Shown: positions 17,088 to 25,617, numbered from the stretch's first letter. The stretch is 64,000 nucleotides of DNA from Flammeovirga pacifica (GCF_000807855.2 NZ_JRYR02000002.1:1207429-1271428); one strand, 5' to 3'. Notes: generated by a model from the sequence alone, not told the origin. Translations and numbers: made by a program.

Positions 17088-19409
17088 TTAATTATTTCTG
17101 ATATATTGTTCTGCACGAGAAAGGAAATCCTGATTGTTTTCTTTTGAGTTCATCAAGAAGAAATAACCCATGGCTCTTTGTATCTGCATTGAAACGATAA
17201 AGTAATTGTATTGTGCTGTCGAAAAAGACATTTTAGCTTCCAAGTAATTATTCTGAGCATCAATTAATTGTACTACTGGAATAATTCCGTTGGTATATTC
17301 ACTTTGAGACAAGGTTAAATTTTTGTCTGCAATGCTCATATTAGCTCTTGATATTTCGATATTCGTAATCTCGTTTATCAACCCTATAATACCTTCATGG
17401 ATAAATTTTTCAATGTTTTGTTCATAATCTTGTTTCTGAACAGACAATTGATCCATCTGTATTTTAGACTTTTGTTTGTTGATATTTCTTGTGTTTTGTT
17501 GGAAAATAGGGATGGAAACATTCAAACCAACATTATAATTATTTAAAGGCACCGATGGAAAGCCAGTGGGCATACTCACTCCTGCTCCTTCTCTTAAAAA
17601 AAACTGATTGTATTGCCCTTGTAAAGCTACAGTTGGAAGGAATCGACCATTTTGGTTTAACTTATAATTCTTTAATAAAGACTCTTTGTTGTAGTTTAAG
17701 CTTTGTAATTCTGGAGAGTTTGTTAAAGACTCACTGATTAAAAACTTAGTTAGTAATAAACGGTCTCTTGGCTGATCTAAGAGTTCTAATAAGCCTTCGT
17801 AATCACTATCAATTCCAACTTTAGATAGTAATAAACTGTCGTCTAAAGCAATTCTTTCTTCCATTGGCAAATTCAATAACTTATTTAAAGCTAGATGAGA
17901 TTGACCTACTGTGTTTTTTGCTTCAATTAACGACTGTACATTTTGTGTTAACTGACTTTGGAATCTTAATACATCTGATTTCCCTCCTACACCTAACTCC
18001 AAGTTTTCTTCTGCTAACCTTAAATTTTCTTTCGTTAATTGAAGGTTTTGAAGTTGTATACTTTTATTAGTTTCATAAATCAGTGTGTTATAATAGGCCA
18101 AGCTTACTTCGAACAATTGATCCAGTTCAAATGCATTAAACTCCTCTTTTTCAGCTTCTAAAGCCAGTTTAGAAATCTTGATATTTGTAGAAGCATCTGC
18201 AGAATAAATGGTTTGTTTTAGTTGTACATTTCCTGCCATGCTGTACTCAGGATTCTGTCCAAAAGATAGTTCCGCCATTTCTGCATTTACATAAGTACCA
18301 CCAGCATTTACACCTAATTCAGGTAAATAATTAGATTTAGATAACCTTACATCCTGATCTTTAATTGCGATATCTCTTCTTTTAGTATCAAGCGTTAAGT
18401 TATTGTGCACCATTATGTTCATTACACTTTTTAGCGTATAAGGTTGTTCCTCCAGCTTTACTGTATTTTGAACAAAATTGATGTTTACAATCTCACTATT
18501 ATTAAATGTAATCCCGATATATTCGGCTACTTCCAGATTGACTGTCAATTCTTTTTTATAATTCACTTTAACTGGTAAATCAGCTAGATTTTCACCTCTA
18601 GTAATCGATTCAATAGATAAAGCAATTCTTCTAAAAATCTGAGGGAAATTTACCTTCGGTTGGTTAGTCGCCATTACTCCCATTTCTAGATCACTTATAC
18701 CATAAGCAGAAAAAGAAGGTAATTTTAAGCTATTGACTTTCTCTATAACTTGAGCATAATGTAAACTATCTAGTTGTTCAGTACTGTTAAAATAAATGGC
18801 ATCTATATCATTTAGAAAATCTAAAGTATCTGAAGCATTGTCAATGGAAATCATTTTATAATTGATTCCTAACTTATTTACTACTTCTTCTATTTGAAAA
18901 TTCTCTAAAAGGAAGTGATCAACAACAATTCCTAGTTTTTTACTTTCAACTAACGAGTTGAATGATACGATATCATCTGTAATTGAGAAGGGAGTAATCA
19001 AATAAGTGAAATTATTAATACCAGATGTTTTAGAGTTTGATGGTAGATCAATAAAATCTTGATTAATGAACCCTGCTAATATCGTTGGAACTGTAAATTC
19101 CATATTATAATCATGGAACATTAATGCGTTTGTAGCTCCAAATGAGATGATTACATCATAATTACTGGCCACCAATTCATCGTATTGAGATTTGGCTTTC
19201 TTAATATTATGCTCATTATAAAGTACTTTAGAATATTTTAGATCATATTTATGACCCAATAAAGACTGAATCTCACCTTTTAAGGTGGCGTCTAGACTAT
19301 CTGTCTTTAAAGACTTCATATCTGCCATAATACCAATAGACAATTGGTTTTGGGCATGAAGATCCATAAAACCGATAAGAAGAAAACTTATGATAATAAT
19401 TTTTTTCAT
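17088..19409 (-). CDS. Fusion of an ABC-type substrate-binding domain with a TolC outer-membrane channel
   Basis: 773 residues against 420-480 for a usual TolC. After a signal peptide (to about residue 19), residues 20-310 form a periplasmic binding-protein-like domain: SIGIMADMKS, SNYDVIISFGATNALMFHDY, TVPTILAGF and SKKLGIVVDHF are as in ABC_sub_bind (PF04392) proteins. Residues about 325-750 are a TolC/OEP protein with two long helical repeats and strands (GGKSDVLRFQSQLTQNVQSL, NGIIPVVQLIDAQNNYLEAK). The frame is continuous with no sign of a frameshift. The domain could sense or deliver substrate to the pump. An operator lies 12 bp before the start codon. Confidence 0.88.
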   Translation of the reverse strand: MKKIIIISFLLIGFMDLHAQNQLSIGIMADMKSLKTDSLDATLKGEIQSLLGHKYDLKYSKVLYNEHNIKKAKSQYDELVASNYDVIISFGATNALMFHDYNMEFTVPTILAGFINQDFIDLPSNSKTSGINNFTYLITPFSITDDIVSFNSLVESKKLGIVVDHFLLENFQIEEVVNKLGINYKMISIDNASDTLDFLNDIDAIYFNSTEQLDSLHYAQVIEKVNSLKLPSFSAYGISDLEMGVMATNQPKVNFPQIFRRIALSIESITRGENLADLPVKVNYKKELTVNLEVAEYIGITFNNSEIVNINFVQNTVKLEEQPYTLKSVMNIMVHNNLTLDTKRRDIAIKDQDVRLSKSNYLPELGVNAGGTYVNAEMAELSFGQNPEYSMAGNVQLKQTIYSADASTNIKISKLALEAEKEEFNAFELDQLFEVSLAYYNTLIYETNKSIQLQNLQLTKENLRLAEENLELGVGGKSDVLRFQSQLTQNVQSLIEAKNTVGQSHLALNKLLNLPMEERIALDDSLLLSKVGIDSDYEGLLELLDQPRDRLLLTKFLISESLTNSPELQSLNYNKESLLKNYKLNQNGRFLPTVALQGQYNQFFLREGAGVSMPTGFPSVPLNNYNVGLNVSIPIFQQNTRNINKQKSKIQMDQLSVQKQDYEQNIEKFIHEGIIGLINEITNIEISRANMSIADKNLTLSQSEYTNGIIPVVQLIDAQNNYLEAKMSFSTAQYNYFIVSMQIQRAMGYFFLMNSKENNQDFLSRAEQYIRNN

Positions 19410-19420
19410 GATAGATAGTG

Positions 19421-19442
19421 TAGTTTCCGTCTCAGGAAACTA
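19421..19442. promoter_or_regulatory. Operator A: TAGTTTCC-N6-GGAAACTA
   Basis: Perfect 8-bp inverted repeat with a 6-bp spacer, 12 bp upstream of the SBP-TolC start codon. It is the best of six copies around the GbsR-type regulator and the efflux operon. Binding by that regulator is inferred. Confidence 0.7.
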
Positions 19443-19532
19443 AATAGATATTAGATTAACCGGGCTAAATGAATGATAAATAAAGCCCTATAGATTTAGT
19501 ATGTAATGATAATTAGGATAGATTTACACTCA

Positions 19533-19616
19533 CTAAAGTGTAATAATGATAGCAAATAGGGAGATCAATACCATGGGTAGGTATATCTTCACCCAGAATA
19601 GGAAATTGTTTTTCAT
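19533..19616 (-). CDS. 27-residue transmembrane microprotein heading the efflux operon (candidate)
   Basis: ORF from ATG 19616 to TAG 19535-19533. The peptide starts MKNNFLFWVKIYLPMV and is hydrophobic almost throughout after the lysines, so it would be a single membrane helix with the N-terminus inside. Its ATG is 16 bp from operator B, and the SBP-TolC gene begins 123 bp downstream on the same strand. Small membrane proteins that bind RND pumps are known (AcrZ with AcrB in E. coli), so this may be a pump subunit; that is analogy, not homology. It could also be a leader peptide or chance. Confidence 0.45.
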   Translation of the reverse strand: MKNNFLFWVKIYLPMVLISLFAIIITL

Positions 19617-19631
19617 TTTTGTGGTTTTTTA

Positions 19632-19653
19632 TTATTTCCACAGAAGGAAACTA
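19632..19653. promoter_or_regulatory. Operator B
   Basis: TTATTTCC-N6-GGAAACTA: the right arm is perfect and the left arm has two mismatches. It lies just upstream of the microprotein ORF, where the efflux operon promoter should be. Confidence 0.6.
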
Positions 19654-19710
19654 AATATGTACTATAATATTATATACGTAATACGAATAAAAATGTTTAA
19701 TTAATAAATG

Positions 19711-20157
19711 TTATTCATAATACTTTTTACTACTCTTTAGCAAAAATTTAATAGTTTCCTCATTAAAAGCAATTGTGCTTTGAATAAGCTCACTAATATC
19801 TTTTGCTGCATGTTCAGACCTCATGCTTTGGAACTGTTTTATCATTTCCGTCTGCATATTCAGTCCTTGAACCACTTCTTGGATATATCCTTTCCCTCCT
19901 TTGGGGTCAAGATAAAACAAGCGTTTTCTAGGAGTTTTAGGATCTGGAATATATTGTACTCTATGGATATTTATCAACAACTTAAGTACTTTACTCACAG
20001 CACCCTTAGAAGATTCAACCAATTCAATAATCTCATCAAAAGATAAGTATTTATTATCGGTCAAATAAAAGGCTCCTATAACTTTATTTGCTAGAGGTGG
20101 TAAGCCATCAAATTTATGGGCTTGTGCAAAGATTTCTAATAATTGTTTTCGATCCAT
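19711..20157 (-). CDS. GbsR/MarR-family transcriptional regulator
   Basis: 148 residues, one winged-helix domain. FDEIIELVESSKGAVSKVLK (about 38-58) is the helix-turn-helix with the recognition helix, and RKRLFYLDPKGGKGY the wing region, as in the GbsR family of MarR-like repressors. A C-terminal helix would serve dimerisation. It is transcribed in the same direction as the efflux operon, 94 bp upstream of the microprotein ORF. Six inverted repeats of a shared type surround it, which suggests autoregulation and control of the efflux genes. Whether it represses or activates cannot be read from the sequence. Confidence 0.85.
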   Translation of the reverse strand: MDRKQLLEIFAQAHKFDGLPPLANKVIGAFYLTDNKYLSFDEIIELVESSKGAVSKVLKLLINIHRVQYIPDPKTPRKRLFYLDPKGGKGYIQEVVQGLNMQTEMIKQFQSMRSEHAAKDISELIQSTIAFNEETIKFLLKSSKKYYE

Positions 20158-20197
20158 TATTTCCTATTCAACTTTGATTGAGATGTAATGAGAATTT

Positions 20198-20219
20198 AAG
20201 TTTTCAATTTAGGAAACAA
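20198..20219. promoter_or_regulatory. Operator C
   Basis: AAGTTTTC-N6-GGAAACAA, 41 bp upstream of the regulator start codon. Imperfect in both arms; its position fits autoregulation. Confidence 0.5.
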
Positions 20220-20379
20220 ATATAACTCGAAGAGATAATAAATAGAATATTTACAACCACTTTCTAACAATTACTTTAATTATTCTCTTATGAAATATGT
20301 TATCTTCATTTTTTTATAGCATTAGAGAGTTGATCTTTTTTTTCTTGTTGAAGTAACTTAACATTACAAATGTGACAAA

Positions 20380-20401
20380 TTGTTTCTTATAAAGGAAACT
20401 T
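20380..20401. promoter_or_regulatory. Operator D
   Basis: TTGTTTCT-N6-GGAAACTT, inside the first copy of the 54-bp repeat. Confidence 0.55.
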
Positions 20402-20480
20402 GATCAAACTTCATTAACAGTTTAATTTATTCTTAATTTTCAAGACAAAAATTGATTTAGAATCAGTACTTTATCTTTCA

Positions 20481-20502
20481 TAGTTTCCTCTTCTGGAAAC
20501 TG
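20481..20502. promoter_or_regulatory. Operator E
   Basis: TAGTTTCC-N6-GGAAACTG, 15 of 16 arm positions as in operator A; lies between the two 54-bp repeats. Confidence 0.65.
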
Positions 20503-20521
20503 ATAATACAAATGTGCAATT

Positions 20522-20543
20522 TTGTTTCCAATAAAGGAAACTT
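20522..20543. promoter_or_regulatory. Operator F
   Basis: TTGTTTCC-N6-GGAAACTT, inside the second copy of the 54-bp repeat. Confidence 0.6.
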
Positions 20544-20692
20544 GATCAAACTTCATTAACAAAATGAATATCTAACAGGTTTAAATAAGATACATTTGTT
20601 TTGTAGGTATTTCCATTTATCAATTTACTAAACCGATGATTTAAATGAGAGCACCTTCACTTTTGATACCACTCTCCTAAGCCATTCTGCTT

Positions 20693-21730
20693 TTAATTGT
20701 TATTCGTTTTCTTTCTTATGATTTCTACAATTCGATTAATTGTAATTTCCGATAGGTTCCATTCGTAACCATTAAAATCTGTAGTATTAATAAACTGGAC
20801 TACTACCGCATCAATATCCTTGTGGTATTCTGCTAGACTTTGGTAGCCAATCACCAAACCTCCGTGATTATATTCGTAAGGATAAATATCTTTTTCTCCT
20901 TCTTCGAATACAGAACCGTCGTTTAACGCACGTATAAATGTCCCTACATCTTCTGCTGTTGCCATCATTCCATACTCATGATCTTTAAAGTCTTCCTCAT
21001 AACCCACATAGTAGCCACTCATCACATCATCTAAATCTACTTCTGTAATAGAAAAAAAAGTGTTATTCAGATCCAAAGGAATCAATATTTTCTCTTTGAT
21101 ATACTGATTGTGACTATGACCTAAAACATCATCCATAATTCTACGAAGCAATAAATAATTTGTGTTTGAATATTCATATCCTTCATTAGGTGCAAAACTT
21201 GCTGGGAGATCAAGAGCAAAATCTAATGCATTCTTGCCATTTTGCTGTTCGTCTTCCCAATAAGCTGGATTATCTGTAAAGTTAGGAATACCAGAACGAT
21301 GTTGAATCATCATCCTCAGCGTAATTTTATCAGAGTTTTCAATCCTATCCTTGAGTTCCGGAAGATAATCGACTAGTGTTTTATCAAAAGATAAACGATT
21401 TTCTTTCACTAGTTTAGTGGCAGCAACAGCGGTATATAACTTACTAATACTGGCAATTTTAAAAAATGATTTTGGATCGGCAGGAATTTTCTTTGCTCTA
21501 TCTTTCCATCCCCCTGTATAAAAAACTGGTGGCTTCCCTGCTTGGTCCACATATACTATCATTCCATCAAAACCATGTGATATTGCCTCATCTACTTGTT
21601 CTTGAATAGTATCTGGAAGCGGTAAAATCCAAGCTTTCACCAAAATCCAAGGCACAAAAAACAAAGAAACAACTGTTCCACTAAGCAATAATGCTCTTAC
21701 AATCCATTTGGCTTTTTTATTTTTTATCAT
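20693..21730 (-). CDS. Membrane-anchored serine hydrolase (beta-lactamase/class C family)
   Basis: 345 residues. A single N-terminal helix (about 11-35) anchors a beta-lactamase-fold (PF00144) domain in the periplasm. The catalytic motifs are S94-I-S-K97 (SxxK), Y187-S-N189 (YxN) and H289-G-G291 (in place of KTG). Such proteins are mostly peptidases, esterases or D-aminopeptidases rather than true beta-lactamases, and HGG is common in these. At 345 residues it is somewhat shorter than AmpC-type enzymes. It appears to be a single gene; the sequence does not reveal the substrate. Confidence 0.85.
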   Translation of the reverse strand: MIKNKKAKWIVRALLLSGTVVSLFFVPWILVKAWILPLPDTIQEQVDEAISHGFDGMIVYVDQAGKPPVFYTGGWKDRAKKIPADPKSFFKIASISKLYTAVAATKLVKENRLSFDKTLVDYLPELKDRIENSDKITLRMMIQHRSGIPNFTDNPAYWEDEQQNGKNALDFALDLPASFAPNEGYEYSNTNYLLLRRIMDDVLGHSHNQYIKEKILIPLDLNNTFFSITEVDLDDVMSGYYVGYEEDFKDHEYGMMATAEDVGTFIRALNDGSVFEEGEKDIYPYEYNHGGLVIGYQSLAEYHKDIDAVVVQFINTTDFNGYEWNLSEITINRIVEIIRKKTNNN

Positions 21731-22294
21731 GATTTTCTTCCGTTAGAGTTTGTTTTTGGTGTTTAAATTTGACACAGCGTTTTTATATGGTACTTAATAG
21801 TATTTCACCAATATGTACCGTTACACATTATCTAATCCGTTTTTTTCATTCTTAACTTGTACACAACATAGAATAATTGCAATGACGTTGTTTTCTTAAA
21901 ATGATCAGGATAAACATCATAGTACATATTCATAAAAAAGTAGCTTGTTATTCGGATTTTTGAATATAGTTCTAATTTATGGTTTTTAACTTATAAAAGT
22001 CAATCCTATATTCATGAAGTTAGTAATTATACACTTCTTTTAAATTTTAGGCATCAGGATATCTATTGATTGTATACCATCACTTTTCAAGTTTAACTAA
22101 AGAGAATAATCTTTCAGATAGCATCATTTTACTAGAATCAATTTCAATGACTATATTATGATACTGTATATATAAAAAAATGGGCTTAGTTTTTCATCCT
22201 AAAGACAAAACTAAACCCATTTATAGCATTATAATTAACTATCCTTTTATAGACACATTAGAGTGACATAAAAGAGATATCTTCTTTTAATGTT
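21731..22294. other. Intergenic region without coding ORFs
   Basis: 564 bp, very AT-rich. It contains the hairpin terminator at 22178-22224. Short ORFs of up to about 30 codons have no coding character. No convincing promoter motif was found for the serine hydrolase gene. Confidence 0.6.
22178..22224 (-). terminator. Intrinsic terminator of the GH82-like gene
   Basis: In the minus direction AATGGGTTTAGTTTT pairs with AAAACTAAGCCCATT (one G-U pair), followed by a run of T (TTTTTTTATA). It lies about 70 bp past the stop. The 37-nt core 22182-22218 recurs at 29654-29690. Confidence 0.8.
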
Positions 22295-23623
22295 TTACAA
22301 ACCGCATTCATTATCAGTTTTCATATCATCATCCGTCACTATTTCTAAACCTTTTTGAAAGCCTTCTATAGAAACATCCTTATCTGTAATATTTACCTTA
22401 TAATTGGGATTATAAAGTACTGCGGCAATAGAAGGGCCATTATAACTATCTCCATGCGGAAATAAAGTGATTGGATCTTTTTGAATAAACTGTCTCAAAT
22501 TACATGGCATATATTTATAGTGTTTTGGTTTAATTTGTGCCTTAGTTTTAGAATAAGTAGCTGAAACATTTTTCACTACAGATTCATCACTAAAACTTCC
22601 TGCTTTCAATCCTAATGCGGCTTCTTCAGGATTAGCAAAACCTTTATTAATTCTCACAGCAAAACCACTACCTATAGATTTAATATTTCTAACATCTACT
22701 TTCCCTTGATCAATAAAATGAGGTGAAAGCATTAAGGCACAATTACCATTTTCAGACCTGATGTTTCTTCCATAAATTTCATCTACTAAATCATATGTAC
22801 CCAATTCTCTTAACACTTTATTGTGGGTTTCTATTCTCAAAGTAGCTCCTCCTTCGCCATATAAGTTTTTAAACAATAATTTCTTAGCCAACTGTAACTG
22901 AACAACGCCATAACCATAGTCTGAACCATATAGTTCTATATTTTTAATCAATCCTTTATTAGGTCCATACACCCGATTTCCAATCTTTATTCCATTGAAG
23001 GTGAGTACGGAAAATTTAGAGAACTTGTCTCTAACAATTAAATTAGTATACTTAAAATTGGTCACATTAAAAGATTGAATGATTCTCACATTTAAAAATT
23101 CAGTCTTCGTATATCTAAGGTCTACCGTAAACTTTCCATTAACACCGCATATACTCACATTTTGTACTGGCGTTTTACTCTTTTCATTAACTACTTTAAA
23201 CATAGTATAATTCTTATTCCTTTTATCAGGTATCTCTGCCGGTCTAAATACTGCCTTGGAATCGATTCTCAAGTGCACATTAGATTTCAAAGATACCTCT
23301 GAAAAGGAATAATTTCCTTTTGGTATGTATAGTTTACCTCCCCCTTGAGAAGATATATCATCTATCGCTTTTTGTAGTACATCACTATCGTTAGTAGAAA
23401 AACTATTGTCTACAGGATAATCTGATTTGAAATTTTTAGACACCACAAAACTAGTAGGTTCTTTAAAAAAATCGGTCTCTTTTAATGTTGTGACGACCCT
23501 TTCAGCAGATTCTTCTACTTGGGAGACTTGACCTTTTGGCTCCAAAAGGATGGCATTTTGGTTAGAACAACTAAACAAAATCACTAATACGCTAATTGTA
23601 AAAAATTTCATCATTTCTTTCAT
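22295..23623 (-). CDS. Right-handed beta-helix lipoprotein, GH82 (iota-carrageenase)-like
   Basis: 442 residues. Signal peptide with lipobox LFSC (C19). The segment KSDYPVDNSFSTNDSDVLQK and QGGGKLYIPKGNY is the pectate-lyase-type beta-helix entry. From memory, the catalytic-site residues of Alteromonas iota-carrageenase CgiA are Q222, E245, D247 and H281. Here Q242, E265 and H302 occur with nearly the same spacing, and LRIETH (262-267) parallels an ETD motif, but the D position is H267. This suggests a diverged GH82 relative with altered catalysis or only binding. GH28/PL-like beta-helix proteins are the alternative. It is alone, with its own terminator. Confidence 0.6.
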   Translation of the reverse strand: MKEMMKFFTISVLVILFSCSNQNAILLEPKGQVSQVEESAERVVTTLKETDFFKEPTSFVVSKNFKSDYPVDNSFSTNDSDVLQKAIDDISSQGGGKLYIPKGNYSFSEVSLKSNVHLRIDSKAVFRPAEIPDKRNKNYTMFKVVNEKSKTPVQNVSICGVNGKFTVDLRYTKTEFLNVRIIQSFNVTNFKYTNLIVRDKFSKFSVLTFNGIKIGNRVYGPNKGLIKNIELYGSDYGYGVVQLQLAKKLLFKNLYGEGGATLRIETHNKVLRELGTYDLVDEIYGRNIRSENGNCALMLSPHFIDQGKVDVRNIKSIGSGFAVRINKGFANPEEAALGLKAGSFSDESVVKNVSATYSKTKAQIKPKHYKYMPCNLRQFIQKDPITLFPHGDSYNGPSIAAVLYNPNYKVNITDKDVSIEGFQKGLEIVTDDDMKTDNECGL

Positions 23624-24147
23624 AGTAAATTTAATTATTACATAAATTCTAGGTGTCCGTTTAAACTCTTTGAAAACTTAAAATTTTAGAGTTTTAGACC
23701 ACACTATTGCTATCTGTTTACACGATGATCCAATGATTATCCAGATCGATCTGAGTAAACAACAGACCTCTGTTTTCAAGGCCTTAACATTCCAAAAATT
23801 GTTTTTTTTAATCCTTTAAATGTGGCAGTTAGTCAATATGTTGTAGTCTACAATAATATTTTTGATTTTTGTATCTCTAACAATTTCAGATGTTTGTGAC
23901 AGTTTTTCTTATAGAAAAAAAGTAGGATGAAGTGATAAATGACTATTCAGATTATTGGTATTTCTCTAAAGATCGCTAAAGTTGACCAGTGGATAAAGTA
24001 TAGCTAATGTTTGTTTTTAGTTAAAAATCCATTATCGATGAATTTATAGATTCATTAATAATGGATTTTTCTGAGTTGAAACTAATCATTTATTCGAGAT
24101 CCTTTAAAAAGGATAAGTTGGATCTATCAGACCTAACTAAACGTTAA
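23624..24147. other. Intergenic region
   Basis: 524 bp, AT-rich, holding the terminator at 24023-24070 and the unmarked promoter region of the GH82-like gene. No ORF with coding character was seen. Confidence 0.6.
24023..24070 (-). terminator. Intrinsic terminator of the alpha/beta hydrolase gene
   Basis: A 21-bp imperfect stem (24023-24043 with 24050-24070, core AAAAATCCATTAT) with two mismatches and a 6-nt loop; T-rich on both exits, so it may work in both directions. Confidence 0.75.
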
Positions 24148-25101
24148 TTATTGGACATCATTAGCATTTTTAAGCATCCAATTTAATAAATCATCCTTAT
24201 CTATGATCGACCAACTATGTGGATGCCTTTCACCATTCTCTCTATATCCTTTATTACTTGTGGTTATATATTCAACTTGAGAGTTTGGTAGATTTATCTT
24301 TAGTTCATTCACTAACTTTTCAATCCAATGAGCATTTAAATCGATAGGATCATAGTTTCTATTTTCTTTCCACCATAAAGTATCTGGTTCTGAGTAAAAC
24401 CGAATCTTCAATCCATCTAAATAGGTTAAGTTACTCATATGATTAGTTTCAGAAGTAAATGGAGAATACTCTTTGTATTTAGCAATACCATTTTCTGGTA
24501 ATCCTAATTCATTATTGAATAAGTTCTTTAACCATTTGGCTTCTTGAACTGAGGTTTCAGAAAAATTACGTTCTAAATTTCTGTCAGCCACTTTATAAAG
24601 CTCCAACAAGTCTACAGGAGAATCGACAATAAAAATACCTTTAGGTTGTACCTCTGACTTGGCTGATATTAAGTGATTGGAAAGTAACAGAGTAATATTT
24701 CCACCACTCGAAAAACCTCCAATATGTATGTTTTCAGTTGGAAGATTATTTGAAGAAAATATGGAATTGAGTCTTTTGGTCATTTCATTTTTTTCTTCCT
24801 TCGTCATCCATAGTTTCCGATTATAATTCATATATAAAATCGTCATCTGATGTTGTTTTGCTTTCTCTAAAAAATGAAATTTTCGTTTTATATCACTTGC
24901 ATTTTCAGGAAACCCACCGAACAAGATAAGTGTTGTGTTCCCGCCCTTTGTAGGTTTGCTTATTTCATAGTCGTTTTTGATTATCTCTTGATACTCATTG
25001 GTGCTAAGATCTTTCTTATTTTTTTGATCTGAAATACTGCAAGAAATAGTAGTGACTAGAATTATAAAAATTAATAGTTTTATTTTATTAATTGATTTCA
25101 T
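24148..25101 (-). CDS. Alpha/beta hydrolase lipoprotein
   Basis: 317 residues from ATG 25101. An in-frame ATG at 25155 was rejected because it adds 18 residues from the leader module and hides the signal peptide; the chosen start gives lipobox TTISC (C21). The nucleophile elbow GFSSGG places the serine at about residue 131, and GERHPHSW near the end supplies a histidine. The early segment TLILFGGFPEN resembles the oxyanion-hole strand. The alpha/beta-hydrolase fold is therefore likely; the substrate (ester, lipid or peptide) is unknown. It lies behind leader copy C and has its own terminator. Confidence 0.75.
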   Translation of the reverse strand: MKSINKIKLLIFIILVTTISCSISDQKNKKDLSTNEYQEIIKNDYEISKPTKGGNTTLILFGGFPENASDIKRKFHFLEKAKQHQMTILYMNYNRKLWMTKEEKNEMTKRLNSIFSSNNLPTENIHIGGFSSGGNITLLLSNHLISAKSEVQPKGIFIVDSPVDLLELYKVADRNLERNFSETSVQEAKWLKNLFNNELGLPENGIAKYKEYSPFTSETNHMSNLTYLDGLKIRFYSEPDTLWWKENRNYDPIDLNAHWIEKLVNELKINLPNSQVEYITTSNKGYRENGERHPHSWSIIDKDDLLNWMLKNANDVQ

Positions 25102-25150
25102 TTTGATTAGTTTAATTGTGAGTAACAGAGAATAAACGCGATGGTATATA

Positions 25151-25262
25151 TCCATTAAAAAAAACGACCAACCTCTTAAAAAATTTGCTATTCAACGATT
25201 GAAAGATGATTACAAGGTAAATAGTAAGGGCTTATTTATCAAGAAAGTGTGATGGCTTTTTA
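25151..25262 (-). promoter_or_regulatory. Recurrent promoter/leader module, copy C (hydrolase gene)
   Basis: On the minus strand CTTG (25243-25240), a 20-nt spacer and TACCTTG (25219-25213) form a Bacteroidota promoter. The leader continues with AGCAAATTTTTTAAGAGGTT and a T-run. The flank AGCCATCACACTTTCTTGAT resembles AGTCATCATAATTTCTTGAT of copy D, so the shared part also extends upstream of the promoter. Confidence 0.6.
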
Positions 25263-25585
25263 TGACCTGTTCTATTACTTGTAGGTGATGAAAATATTTA
25301 CTCCATTAACCTCCCTAAAATCATGTTTCTCATGATAAAAAAAATGAGAGAAAAGTACACAAGAAAAGTTGAAAAAACTCATTAAAAATGACCTTTCAAT
25401 GAATTGTAACTAAATGTCTGAAAAGAGTTTGGCGTAAACTACGTAAGCAGTTGTGCTTACAGGGTATAGAGTTTAGTTTTTAATAGGCTATAAATAAACC
25501 AGATTTAAGGTATAATATGGAGTGTCTTTTACTATAAATGAGTCTTTTTTTATAAAAGCTTATCTTCGCTTAAAAGAAAAAGTGG

Positions 25586-25617
25586 AGTATAAAGGGCATT
25601 AAAATACCCTTTATACT
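25586..25617 (-). terminator. Hairpin terminator of the DUF1254 gene
   Basis: An 11-bp stem AGTATAAAGGG (25586-25596 with 25607-25617), 10-nt loop; in the minus direction a T-rich run follows after a short offset (CCACTTTTTCTTTT). Confidence 0.6.

Larger units (their letters stand above)
20366..20561. repeat. 54-bp imperfect direct repeat carrying operators D and F
   Basis: 20366-20419 and 20508-20561 are near-identical 54-bp segments beginning ACAAATGTG and ending GATCAAACTTCATTAACA. They start 142 bp apart. Each contains one operator, and operator E lies between them. Confidence 0.8.
20158..20692. other. Operator-rich intergenic region upstream of the regulator
   Basis: This 535-bp gap between the regulator start and the end of the serine hydrolase gene holds operators C-F and a 54-bp direct repeat. 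No coding ORF was seen. Four operators spread over 345 bp is more than a simple autoregulated promoter needs. Confidence 0.6.

Noticed and set aside
25102-25155. Upstream in-frame extension of the alpha/beta hydrolase
   Set aside because: The added residues are translation of the leader region; the downstream ATG gives a proper lipoprotein signal.
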